Assembly: GCF_905404315.1 (NCBI RefSeq)
Contig: NC_066265.1
Coordinates: forward strand, 30,094,501 to 30,158,500
Direction of reading: 5' to 3'
DNA length: 64,000 bases
Origin: Leptidea sinapis
Lineage: Eukaryota; Arthropoda; Insecta; Lepidoptera; Pieridae
The position numbers were made by a program, and so were the translations under genes. Shown here piece after piece: positions 45,000-56,589 of this stretch (positions within the stretch are counted from its first letter, which is position 1; each line of letters opens with the position of its first letter). Under the pieces are notes generated by a model. The model made no database searches. It was not told the origin of the DNA and was given only the letters and a program-made list of their open reading frames with translations.

Positions 45000-46100
45000 A
45001 GACTACAAAATTGTCAAACGAAATCCAAATTATTGACAAAACTGAAATATAAGTCTCACAACAATGGTAGAAAAGTACATTAGATTTTATTAAGACGCCA
45101 ATAAAAATATCAAAATGATACAAAATTAGAGAGAATATGGAAGACTGAACATTACAAAAACTTCATACGAGTAGTAGATTAAACAAGTTACACTTAAGGC
45201 GCGGACTGACTAGGATTGTAAACGCTACAACCAACCCTACATTATTTGTGTTGATCATGTGACTAAGCGAAGCAAATGGGCATTTATTTTACTGGTTTTC
45301 TTTTGTTTATTCAAAATTTACATAATAAATTGAAAAATTGTTCGGTTTAAGTTTTAGAAAAGTACTAATTCTATTCAATTCTTTAAAAAAAGAATATTGT
45401 TATCGCTTAAAATTCGGAGATTTTTGACTCCAAAGTTTATTTTTGGGAAGCAACTTCCAAATTTTTTATTGGATATTTCAAATTATATATAAATATTCTA
45501 TTCGGTTAAAAATTATCACTAAATCCTTCTTTGTGCAATGTATTTTTTGCGTCGCATTATTTTCATTGCGTTTGTAATCGACTCCCTAAGAAACTAATCT
45601 TTATTGATATTGAGGTATGACCGCGCCTTAAACACAGACTTAAGGCCGCTATCCCAAGAAATTGCCAAAATAGCGCATAATTGAAACCATTTCTTTACGG
45701 TTTATATAAAACTTTTATATTTCCAAGAAATAGTTATATGTCTACACAATATGAGAAGAAAACTTTTTCTTTAAATTTCTATAGGCAGCCATCTTAATGA
45801 TTCAATCTAGATAAAAATTGTATGAAAAAATATTAATTGTTTACCAATACTATTTGACATGACATGGTTTTCTTATTTTTGTAAAGATAATTGTATTATG
45901 TTTGTAATAAATTAAAAGTTTACTTCAAATTCTGAATTAGAACTGTTTTTTTGTACGGGAGAGGTAACCTAACTCCACTCGATTCCTCAAGGTCGATGGC
46001 TCGGTCCCCAGAGACGAAAAAAGAGACAGTGATGACGTCAAAGTGATGGAAGGTGTAAAACGCCTCGCCCGATATTACAATCATCATTCTTAATTGAAAA
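45000..46100. other. Receptor intron 2, no further exon
   Basis: AT-rich intronic DNA with no recognisable element from about 45.0 to 46.1 kb. Confidence 0.4.
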
Positions 46101-46104
46101 CAAA

Positions 46105-46235
46105 AAGTCTGAGCGGTATTGCAATTGTGCTCGACACTATACACCCAGAAATGTCGCTAGCTACGGCGCCCTTTCAATAGCAACACAACAGCATAAATGC
46201 CTGCACACTACTTGACGGCAGAAAAAGACATAGCT
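46105..46235 (-). mobile_element. Family A short element, degenerate fragment (minus)
   Basis: The minus-strand order is GGGCGCCGTAGCTAGCGACA, then GAGCACAATTGCAATACCGC-TCAG. Both ends are missing and it is strongly diverged. In receptor intron 2. Confidence 0.5.
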
Positions 46236-46244
46236 AGAACTATA

Positions 46245-46615
46245 TTAATACACAAATAAAATTTGACAAACAAAATTTTATGAACGATGCGGGATACGAT
46301 CCCACGGCGTTCCGTGCCGGTGTTCTAACCAACTGAGCTAACAGTTCGAGTACCGCCTCGTTATAAAATTCTGTTTGCTTTGTTCAACTCTCAGGTTGTG
46401 GCTTCATCTACAGGATCTACTTTACAGTTGATAACCTGCTCAACCCCAATATTTGCATATTAGGAAATTGACTTGAGATGTCGCTCTTGTAAATCTAAAC
46501 AATATGTTACGTTTTTAAAGTGATAACCCTCACTTCTAGGATTAATACACAAATAAAATTTTGTTTATCACTTTAAAAACATAACATATTGTTTAGAACT
46601 AAATTACAAAAAGAA
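46245..46615 (-). repeat. tRNA-bearing composite repeat, copy 4 (in receptor intron 2)
   Basis: Plus-strand order: reversed tRNA-like sequence (46281-46347, with the variable loop deleted), module N, module P (CCAATATTTGCATATTAGGA), module M, then part of M inverted (TTTATCACTTTAAAAACATA). In sense with the receptor gene as regards the tRNA-like strand. Confidence 0.7.
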
Positions 46616-46889
46616 CCGTTAAATTCTAAGCAGCCAAAAAGGTCCAAACGTAGTTACATCACAGATAGAATCTGAGTATTGAAATATTCCATTGTTTACA
46701 TTTCGTCGAATGCACGCTTGCATGAGAATTACGAACGGAGTATCTGCTTACTGGGAACAATAATTATTACTCGTTTCGTATTATATTTTTATCCAAAATC
46801 CAAAATAATAATATCGATGATGCAGAACTACTTTATAAAATATCTCTGACCATAACTTCTAGATTTCCAAGTAAATCTATTTATAATAA

Positions 46890-47400
46890 AAGGGCATGAA
46901 AGACATTTATTTTCTCAAATTGATTCCCTTATAATTCTTTCTGATGTCATTTCTAATATACTAGACACTACTAACGCTTCGGAAACAAATGGCGCTCTGA
47001 GAGAGAATCGGCGCAAGGATCTCTCCCAGCATTTTTTTTGCGCGCTTTTTAATCAAATATACAATATTGTATTGTCATTTCTATTAATATTAAAATAATC
47101 ATTATCTAGTCCCAGGCTGTCGGATCACTTAGATATTCAGCAGCTTACGACAGAGCCATTTTTTTTTATAAAAAATTTAAATTTATTTATAGATAATGCC
47201 TGAACAGTGGCTGGGACTTTATTATAAAAGTGTATCCATTTACCCTTAAAGCTATTATGTATCTTATGAAGCTTACTAAAATTAGTTACAAGCAATCCCT
47301 TATTTCCAGCGTTATAATAATGAAAATCACTATTAAGAGCAAAATACTGTATTAACACATTTAGCAAACCACTTATAAAATCCAATTTAAGACTGAACAA
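46890..47400 (-). mobile_element. LINE 3' relic, second copy (in receptor intron 2)
   Basis: Close relative of the 6.7-kb relic in the same orientation. The frame 47403-47137 reads HYYNAGNKGLLVTNFSKLHK and FKGKWIHFYNKVPATVQALS. It ends in a short AAGGGCATGAAAGACAT tail. It lies in sense orientation within the second intron of the receptor gene. Confidence 0.7.
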
Positions 47401-47894
47401 CACAAATACTCAAATGTAATATATTCAAGGATTCTCTTGGCTCGCTTCAAAATAAAATACTACCTTTTATAACAAAATATTAACCAAGTAACATTAATTT
47501 GCAGTGTAACTTTATACTTAAAAAATAAAACACTGCTGTGCCCTTCTGTTATAGCAGGTGTACATATCTGAACTGCACATAATGTCAATTTTATGTGTGT
47601 AAATGTATAAAGGAATAAATTATGTACGAAATTTTTGAGCTGAAAGAATGTCAAGAAAAAGAAGTTGATATTTTTTTCTAAATAAGAAGTCCTTTATTTG
47701 CGATAGGACGAGAAGCGAACGTGTAACATGATGTTAAGTAATCCACGGTCGATCATATGGCGATCTGCGTCAATAGAATGTTAGGGAAGGACACGTTGAA
47801 AGTTTGATTATAGCGAAGGAATTTTATCAAGTATGACACAAGGCGCGTCTTTCAAATCTGCCATTGTCTTTTTTTTATTATTTAATTATTACAG

Positions 47895-48095
47895 CTTTTT
47901 TGTTTTGGAATAGGAGGACAAACGAGCGTACGGGTCACCTGGTGTTAAGTGATCACCGCCGCCCACATTCTCTTGCAACACCAGAGGAATCACAAGAGCG
48001 TTGCCGGCCTTTAAGGAAGGTGTACGCGCTTTTTTTGAAGATACCCATGTCGTATCGTCCCGGAATCACCGCACAAGGGAGCTCATCATCAGGGC
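47895..48095 (-). mobile_element. LINE 3' end relic, minus orientation (in receptor intron 2)
   Basis: On the minus strand it reads PGRYDMGIFKKSAYTFLKGR, QRSCDSSGVARE, then the tail with GGGCGGCGGTGATCACTTAA and an A-rich stretch near 47890. It is the C-terminus and 3' UTR of the family at 26970, in sense with the receptor gene. Confidence 0.65.
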
Positions 48096-48776
48096 AAATA
48101 ATAATTGGCTTAGAACAGGGGCCTGCATTGGTTTTCTAGCAAAGTAGGCACTGTTGATTTTACTAGTCGTAGTTGCCTGGAGATTGCTTATCGTAGGGAT
48201 TTAAAAAAAATATGGGGGTTCAATGGAAGTTTGGTTATAAAATAACGGAACTAAATTAACTTTAACACTATATTTATTTAAGTTCATAACGAGGTAGACA
48301 CTACCTTATTGCCTATATAATATGCACGCCCCTGGCTTAGAAATAACTGGCGGTAATCGGAGCGAAAAAACACTTGAATCCTGTCCAGATTAAAGGTCTA
48401 TAGAAATAGAGAGAATAGCAACACAATTTCTGGATAATTCTCTGGAATTCCCAATCTCCTTTCTAAAATATTTATAAATACAATAAGTGTTTATTGAGGC
48501 TTATAAAATTAGGCTAATAGCATGCTTTATCGTCGTTCATTGCCCAGATTGTTCGTTAGGACGCACGTAAACGGCGTTGAAAGGATTATATACCTTATCG
48601 CTATAAAAATAAAGCCTATGTATCCTCCACGGATACCTGACAACCTTTACAATTAATATGGACACGAATCTTCATATTATGTATTGTGTACATCAACCTG
48701 AATGTAAATTATTATTATTGAGGTTAATCTCAGGACATTTTCAGCGTTTAAACTTACTTTTGAGTTTATTCCAACC

Positions 48777-49071
48777 ACCAGGGGAGGGCTCCTTTGCACC
48801 GGATGCCGGATATATTATGGGTACGACAACGGCGCCTATTTCTGCCATGATTCAGTAATATGTAAGCGTTTCGGTCTGAAGTGCGCCGTAGCTAGTGAAA
48901 TTACTGGGCAAATGAGACTTGACAACTTATGTCTCAAGGTGACGAGCGCAGTTGTAGTGCCGCTAGTGGGGTATTCAAGAATCCTGAGTGGCACTGCATT
49001 GTCATGGCAGCGGGTATCAATCACCATCAGCTGAACGTCCTACTCGTCTCTTCCTTATTTTCATAAAAAAA
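48777..49071 (+). mobile_element. Family A short element, copy 13 (in receptor intron 2)
   Basis: Near full-length, starting ACCAGGGGAGGGCTCC and ending CTACTCGTCTCTTCC-TTATTTTCAT plus an A-run. The GTGCCGCT stem is partly deleted. Confidence 0.7.
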
Positions 49072-49664
49072 AATGGTCTTTAAAAATATTTTCACATGGC
49101 TAATTTAAATAAAATCAAACATGATTGAAATGTTAATCTCTTACCAAATTATAATGTCGTTAAGTTCGTTTTAAAGGTAGGTAGTAGGTAGGTAGATATG
49201 TTTTTAAGTCATTTTTCATATTTTTACATACTTGTAATGTTTAACATTGTTATTTTTATCACATCTTGTGAAGGCATAGCATGTCGTATTAGCTCTTATA
49301 TTGCCTGATGATAATTATAATTCTATTGTGATAAGAGTGTAAATAGCTTGTTAGTGTAATTGTACAAGAGGAGAAAAATCATGTTCGTAAATACTAGCAT
49401 AATGTAATGTGTGTATCCGATTTAGAACATTATTGAAAACAATAAAACATTTTATACAACTCAGGGTTGAAGCGAGTTGAAAGAGCCAGTCAGAATCGTG
49501 GCAAATACGGTTCCGTTTCTTACCCGTTTACTGTGACATTTTTGATGCAGTTAAAAATATACCGAACCTTATGACAGTCGTCAAAGGCAGCTCGAAAATT
49601 TATTTATTTTCTAAGTACGTGCCCATATATATATCAGAATGATTAATGTTATCACGGGCAGTTG

Positions 49665-49965
49665 GCTACAGTTCCGAAGGGCTGTTTGACATGATTTCTG
49701 CCTTCGCAAATTAGGCTATCATTCCCGCCATTTTGGATGTCTAAGGTTCCTCTTCAGTGCGGTATGCAAGGAACATTCTTTACATACAAACAAATTAAGG
49801 AATGGTTAATCTTTAATGAATACCTATTTTCTCTTTGCGACTCGCAAACTTGGTTGTTAATAACAGCACATCTAGATTCTAACAAAAATACCTACCCGAG
49901 AAAACCCCAAAAATCACAAAGACCTTTGTACTTCTTAAAGGAAGCAAGAAAATCACCGCACTCTC
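49665..49965 (+). mobile_element. Degenerate LINE C-terminal relic (in receptor intron 2)
   Basis: TTCCGAAGGGCTGTTTGACA, then TGCAAGGAACATTCTTTACA, correspond to the ELF-I and SRN-LPHT parts of the LINE C-terminus seen at 26970. Very eroded. The 77-codon open frame near 49737 derives from this or is chance. Confidence 0.35.
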
Positions 49966-50019
49966 ATTAATTTTTTAATTTTTTTTTTATGTTTATATGT
50001 ATTATGTAAGAGTACTCAC

Positions 50020-50098
50020 CGGAAGGTCCACCAGATGTTGAAACACATCGTGTTCAGCCAAAAGAACGCGGACAGGAACAAGAAGTGCATGCAGACGG
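50020..50098 (-). CDS. mthl: Methuselah-like GPCR, exon 2 (TM3)
   Basis: A 79-base exon between an AG acceptor (50100-50099) and a GTGAGT donor starting at 50019. It completes the codon split after exon 1 and encodes residues 328-353, including HFLFLSAFFWLN and MCFNIWWTF. This is the TM3 signature of Methuselah receptors, where HF-x-L-x-x-FFWLN and MCF-x-IWWTF recur. It ends in phase 2, with CG completed by T of exon 3 to give arginine. It is too short to stand out as an open frame and was found by following the expected family motif. The polypyrimidine tract before the acceptor is weak, but reading frame and motif make the junction convincing. Both flanking introns are over 5 kb and full of repeats. 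Confidence 0.88.
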
Positions 50099-50382
50099 CT
50101 GCTCGTCACCACGCCACATGCGGAAACATATCATTATGTATTTCTATGTACACCTCTGTTATAAACAATTTCATCCAGCCTATGCAGATTCTGCCAAGAG
50201 GCATACGACGATCTTAAACACTTTCTACTGATATATGAGGCATTCGCCACAGTGAGAGCGGGGTGCCTCAAAGCCCTGATATTCATTTAGATACAATAGA
50301 GAACTCCGAGCAATGGATGCAAGGGAAAACTTCGATAAATAAAGATATTCCATTCATATCGATAGACAGATGGCCGTTGGGG

Positions 50383-50578
50383 CAATATAGTCCTCGAATG
50401 GCAACCACGTACCGGAAGTCGCAGTGTTGGTAGGCCCCCCACAAGATGGACCGACGATCTGGTCAAGATCGCCGGAATACGTTGGATGAGGGTAGCGCAG
50501 GACCGATCGTCGTGGAAATCTTGGGGGGGAGGCCTTTGTCCAGCAGTGGACGTCTTCCAGATTATGATGATACAATTT
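50383..50578 (+). mobile_element. RTE-type LINE C-terminal relic (in receptor intron 1)
   Basis: The plus frame reads LEWQPRTGSRSVGRPPTRWT, DDLVKIAGIRWMRVAQDRSS and WKSWGEAFVQQWTSS, then a TGATGATA tail. This is the best-preserved C-terminus of this RTE family in the window. It is antisense to the receptor gene. Confidence 0.75.
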
Positions 50579-50624
50579 AAATGTCATTGTTTATGATGGT
50601 GTTGCTTGTTGGTAAAAATGCGCG

Positions 50625-50750
50625 TACACCCTCCTCAAAAGCTAACAACGCTCCTGTGATTCCTCTGGAGTTGCAAGAGAATGTGATCACTTAACATTAG
50701 GTGAACCCAACGGTCGTTTGTTCTCCTCCACTATAAAAGGTTCATATAAA
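50625..50750 (+). mobile_element. LINE 3' tail relic (in receptor intron 1)
   Basis: It contains AACGCTCCTGTGATTCCTCT, GGAGTTGCAAGAGAATGTGA and TCACTTAACATTAGGTGA. This is the 3' tail of the LINE family at 26970 and 47895. Confidence 0.6.
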
Positions 50751-50759
50751 GGTACTATA

Positions 50760-52500
50760 CTTGTAAATCGGTTGATTATTTTACGATTAACTTAATAAAG
50801 TATTTCTTGGAATACTTTTGAGCTAACATCATATTGGAATTTTGATCTAACATCGACATCCGGGCCCTACTTATTAAGCATTCTACCTATATACGTAAAT
50901 ATTGTCCTACCCTCAGAAATAAAGTGTTTCGCTGCACCTCAGATAAATAATATAAAAATTTGTAAAATACTGAAGCTTGAAATTGAGTTTTTCGCTTCTT
51001 ATCATTAAAGCTCAACTTTTTCAGTAAGTGCTTTTCTAAATTGGATTATTAAAACGCCAACAAGTAACAGTATTTGGTAACGGTCAACATATAAGATCAC
51101 TTATCGCTTTGCATATTATATGAATATATTTCTTTCAAAGGACTTAGAACTAAACATGTAAACCTAGCAACCTTATACATTCAGTTAAAAAAGTATCGGC
51201 GTGGATGATTTGTTTATGCATTAAAATTCGTAATTTTTCATTTTGGCGCGGAGGTGCACTTGCATCTGTCACTTAGATTAAATACAGTGCAGTTTCTAGT
51301 TACAAATACATACAACAAATGGCATCTCCAATGGAATATTGTGTTCGAAGACACTGAAATTATTACAGATAGCTTACTGAGAATCCACTTTATCAAAAAG
51401 ACGAGCTTATGCACTCATACCACTGCACAAAGCGTTCAAAAGCGGTCAAGTTTACGTGTTTTGACATAAAAACTAGTCAACAAGCTTAGTAGTCGCGCCT
51501 TCTAACTGAACCGACAGTTTTATGTTTAGGAATATACCTTGTAAAGACTTCAAACAACCGATGTCTATATTAATATTACACTTTATCTGTCCATATTATA
51601 TTTAAGTCCACTTTTATTCCTGGTGAGAGGTATATAGTTAACCTACGTAAGACATTGCATACGCGTATCATAAACGTATATATAACACACGTGGAAGATA
51701 ACGAAAGGAGGCGGGGATTTATGGGCCAAAATGTAATAAGTTGAGATATGGTTTAAAAAAAATGTCATATTTTTAATTCACAATCTAGAAAACGAGAAAT
51801 CAAATAAAATTAAGTTTTCATTATCTTAAAATTCACGATTAAAATGGGATATCTATTACTATAATCGTTTAATGTGAATGAGTTAATACAATTCAACCCA
51901 AAACCACCAGATGATTGATTCAATAAAAGTACCAAAAAAAATACATTACGTTTAACAAAACGTAATGTCTTTAGTTAAAAAAAAAATATTAACATAATAT
52001 TAGAATGAAATCGATCGAAGAAAAAGTCGATTCTGAATCTCGTTCTGTATTTTTAATCTGTGCTGACAGTGACAGCAACAGAATTGTCTAGAATGTCAAT
52101 TGTCAATCACTCGTTTCGTAGTATCGTTTGTGCGTACCTACGCGATTTGTCATTTGAGTGATTCCCATTGTTTTATTGATATTTTTCTTCTTTCTATTTG
52201 ACTTCTAATATTGCTAAACTTGTATGATCATTATCGTACAACAACAAAACAATCAACAATTACAAAAATCAGCTGTTTTAATATAGATTGTTGCCCATAT
52301 ATTGCATAACCTCAATTTTACAAAACCTCCAATAAATCTGCTTTCAGATTGCCACAAATCCTCAAATTCTCAGTGATGCTTTGTTATTTTATAAGCTATT
52401 TATTGACACTAATTTCATCTTTTTACATCTTGGCCCAATAATGTATGAAAAGGTATCCGTCTCCTTTACGGATGAAGAGAAGTATATTATATTAACGACA
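50760..52500. other. Receptor intron 1, unannotated part
   Basis: AT-rich. A short block near 52060-52110 (GCTGACAGTGACAGCAACAG, ATGTCAATTGTCAATCAC) resembles promoter-type TGTCA clusters but has no linked gene. Confidence 0.35.
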
Positions 52501-53035
52501 CACTATATAAATCTGTAGACTCAGTCTGTATGTTCTTTTATTACGAAAGAACGGCTTGACTGATTTTAAGAATATTATGTGATTTTGCGAATTTGACCTA
52601 TCTTTATCTTTATAATTCTTCTGTACGTGTGTTGACAGTGAACTCCTCTTAAACGGTTGGACCGATTTGAATGAAATTTTCTGTGTGTGTTCAAGTGGAT
52701 TCGAGGATGGTTTAGATACACAATTAATTTACCTCCTAAATGGCTGGACCGATTTTGATGACTTTTTGAGTGTTCCAGAGAATTTGAGATTACATTAGAC
52801 CCTCAATACAGTCGACATATAATTCTCCTACATAAGTTAGTGATCTCCTTCTTATGTCTGGACCGATTTTTCAAATTTAACACGAGTGTACAAGACAACG
52901 ACTGTCGGGTCCGCAAGTATATATACACATACAGAAAATTACATTCAAATCGATCCAGCCGATTAGCAGGAGTTCGCTGTCAACACACATACAGAAGAAT
53001 TATATATATATATATATATTAAATTAGATTAGAAT
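52500..53035 (+). repeat. Degenerate repeat with GGACCGATTT units
   Basis: The phrase TGG(A)CCGATTT recurs four or five times (near 52555, 52668, 52747, 52858 and 52950), each followed by variable AT-rich sequence. The block ends in a TA microsatellite (52999-53020). A common lepidopteran repeat style, within receptor intron 1. Confidence 0.45.
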
Positions 53036-53779
53036 TATATTACGTTAAATTAGAATAGGCCCGTGAAGCCCAGTGGGGCGGATAATGTACAAAGTATTGT
53101 AATGTATTCAGAAAAAGAACGAAACTCAAGGGGCCGTTATGAGAACAGCCTGGATGTTTATTCTCCTATCATAATCATATCCCTAGAACGTTACACAATC
53201 GGAACAGAACCGTCAATTTGTGTTACAAGAATACGAAATATAACTTTTTCACGTAAGGTCGATAGTTCAAAAGCGCTTAATTTAAGCCTCATTGAATAAA
53301 GTTTAGTTGACTCAGACTTTAAGAAAAATAAAATAAATTCAGAACTGAAGGAGCCATTGACGAGGACGTTTTACACCTATCGGATGCGTTGTATGTGCGT
53401 CAGCCAAACGCAAAAAGATAAATATTATAAAAAGATAACTAAAACACCCAACCAGCCGTCATAAATGTAGCAACAATGGGTACATAGCACACTTCACTGT
53501 TAAGTAACATAATAACCAAAACATGGAATAAACTAGTAGGTGTAAGAACGATGGGCTGGCAACATTCATAAGATTTAACTCTAAAGGGCCTTCGTACTTG
53601 CATCCCGTGCTACTAAATAAATTAAAAAAAATAGCACACACAAAACCCCTTCAATTTTTTTATATAAGTGACCTACCATTTTCAGATTTATCTAAAAAAC
53701 CAGTCAGCACATTGAAGCTGTATATTTGTTTTAAACAAAGAACGGCTCAATGGACACAAATAGAAATTATACCACAGAT

Positions 53780-54177
53780 TAGGTTAAGGATTGGTCTCCG
53801 CTCCAACTAGAGACCACAGGTAAAGCCGCAAAGTGCCGCAAAAAATACTAAGCCCAAGTAGGCGTGCTTGAGCCAGTCTCGAACAGTGATGTTCCACATA
53901 GTCTGTTAAACTGTGGTAATAATTAAAACTAAAATGCCTTGTTGCGTAGTAAATCTTTGTAAAAATAATACTACAATAATTAAAGTATATATTTTGTATT
54001 TTATTAATTTCAATGTAAAATAACACGAAGCGTATGTTACAAAATTTGGTAGATGCCATTGAGTGTCAAGATGCCACGCACACTGGCATCTAAAAGTTGC
54101 CGTAATTAGTAAAGATATTGTTCATAGGTAGTTCGGTATCTAGTTGGAGCCCAGCGGAGACCAATCCTTAATCTAAG
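53780..54177 (+). mobile_element. P/THAP-like short element with 8-bp direct repeats
   Basis: Inverted ends of about 35 bases share TTAAGGATTGGTCTCCGCT. They are flanked by direct repeats CCACAGAT (53772-53779 and 54178-54185). Inside, an ATG at about 53933 reads MPCCVVNLCKNN and soon ends. This resembles the first residues of a THAP zinc finger (M-P-x-C-x-V-x-x-C-x-N), the DNA-binding domain of P-element transposases. With the 8-bp duplication this suggests a deleted P-type element. The family call is inference from a very short motif. Confidence 0.55.
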
Positions 54178-55555
54178 CCACAGATATTTTTCTTTCGGCA
54201 TGTTCCCTTCGTTATAAATATTACAAATATCCAAAGGGTTAAAATAGCATTAGAACAATCATTGTTCGCAAATCGCAATGAATTAAACGTGCAGTGACTA
54301 TTATTACAAACAGGAACTTAAGTATAATGAATAGCCTACAGTCTACACAGACTCGGTTTACAGTTAAAGCGGATATTTATAATCCTACTAGAACGCGGAT
54401 GGCAACTATTTTCCGGTAAAAATGTAACGTTCTGGATTCGCGGATGTTACAACTAAAAATAAAATTGGCGCGCATTTTTTGTGTGTCTCATTTTTTTTTT
54501 TACTAAGAGCATTGGCAACTCGCAGCGTCAGCTAAAACTAAACCTCATTATTAAACAAAAAAATTAAAATAACATTTTTCAAACAACAAGAAGCATTTTG
54601 GCAAATTACTTTAGTTTGTAGGTTAGCCCCATTCTATATATAAATGTTGTTTTGTTTTCAAGACATTTTGAGAAACGCACAGAAAACATGGGAGTTTCAT
54701 CAAAATTTAACTTGGTAAAATATAAAATTCATAACTTTAAATGCTAGTTAATATTGTGAGACGGATAAAAATTTGTTGTAAATTCCTCTATTTTAATCTC
54801 TAGAGGACTATGACTGACTATAGATTCGATATTGAAAAGTATTATTTTCTCAGGTGACAATAATTAAGAATATACCTAATATTATTGCTTTGGGAAATCA
54901 TTAAATTGGTCACTGCCAGAATAGATAATGTATGCGTTAAGAATATTGGAATGTAGGTACCTCCTACATAAATAAATAAATAAAAATAAATGAGTTAAAA
55001 ATAACTTTAAGGCTGGGTTGCATCATATTAGCTGTTATAGTTAAGGTTTAAGTCTTAAAAAGGACGTTACGTTACGACAGTAACGCTGACTTTAACATAA
55101 ACTGCAGAATGTGTTGCAACATCGTATGTACGAATCCTTGGCATAGTAAAGTTAAAAAAAAGAAATATCAAGAGAATATCGAATATTTATCTTGAACTTT
55201 TGACAGATCGCTATTTAGCTATTTAACATAGACAATAGCTTTAACCGGCGAAGATTAGTTTGTTACGGTTAACAGTTAAAGTTAAGACATCATCTAAAAA
55301 TTGTCACATGGTGCAACATGTTTGTTATCGCTAAAGTTAGTTGGTACAACCCAGACTAATTGAAACAGTAGCAGAAATTCAACGATATAATTAAACTTCT
55401 TTGCAAAAAAAAAAACGGGCACTTCATGGGAATTTTTTGCGTCTTTGAATTCTGCATATTGATGCAGTACACTTAAATGGCGATGGATGTTAACACATTT
55501 TAACAGAAAATCAAGTAAATGGACTAAAATAATAACAGACAGGTATCCAAGAGAT

Positions 55556-55692
55556 AGTAGTAGAAAAGGAAAATTAAACGTTGGGAAGACGAAATAAAAC
55601 GAGTCGCTGGGCCTAAATGGATCCAAATAGCGAAAGACAGAGAGGCGAGGAAATATTTATAGGAGGCCTTTTTCGAAAGTCAGATTGTTTAG
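55556..55692 (+). mobile_element. RTE-type LINE C-terminal relic
   Basis: The plus strand reads KRKIKRWEDEIKRVAGPKWI, QIAKDREARKYL, a stop, then EAFFESQIV. The RW-DEIK-VAGP-W---A-DR pattern is diagnostic of RTE-like LINE C-termini. The 110-codon minus-strand frame over it is a shadow. Confidence 0.65.
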
Positions 55693-56589
55693 CTGAACAT
55701 ATAATTTAGATTTAAGTTTTAAGACAGATTTAGTAAATATCATTTATAATATTTGTGAACAGGAATAACAGCTTATTTTACTTTTTTATTACCTAAACAC
55801 AAAAAATGCTCGAATCAAATAGAATATTTTTAAATTACTTTGAAATTTGGAACATTTTATTTTACTGGCCAGTACTCTTTTAATACGTAGACAATTGTTT
55901 CTCATAAAACCTTTTTGTTTAAGATTTCCATAGTTGTATAGAAAAGTATTGGGTGCCCGTTTTTTTGCAAATGGGTTTGTACGATATGAACACCAACAAT
56001 ACAACTCTCAGTCAAAAGTACTCACTTTGACTGTGCTAGATTTAACAATACGTATGCATTCTGAAGGTTTGCCTTTTGAAGTTATGAACTACTTTGTCTA
56101 GTTGATTTAAATTAATTATTATATAGTTACCTACGTTTTTATTAAATCAGGCTTATATTATAGCAAAACAAATATTTACTCGATAATTTATTTACCTAGG
56201 TATATACTCTACTTTTTGTCTTTTGGGTCGGCATTAATGTCCCTACGCCCTACCGTATCCTGAATTAGAGAATATATACATTCAGAATCACAGACATGGA
56301 TCCAAATAAATGCCGCGAGTGTATGTACTTCGCGTGTCAAAAAGAGGAGCAATGCTCTTCCTTTGACGCTTTTATTTTATTATTATTTATAATACATTAC
56401 TGATTTTAGTAATAAGCAATACAGGCCATTGATGTACTGAAAACGTCAACCAATGATGAGGTGAGTGGCTAAACGTTAGGCTCGATGCACTGGCATTTTT
56501 AACGACGCCACGATTTGCTTTATCTACTTGGATCTATGTCTGTGTTCAAAATAAACATAGAACATGACAAATGTGTTGTAAGTTGTTAC

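Noticed and set aside
55294..55626. 110-codon minus-strand frame
   Set aside because: The opposite strand carries a recognisable RTE LINE C-terminus; the minus frame is a shadow.
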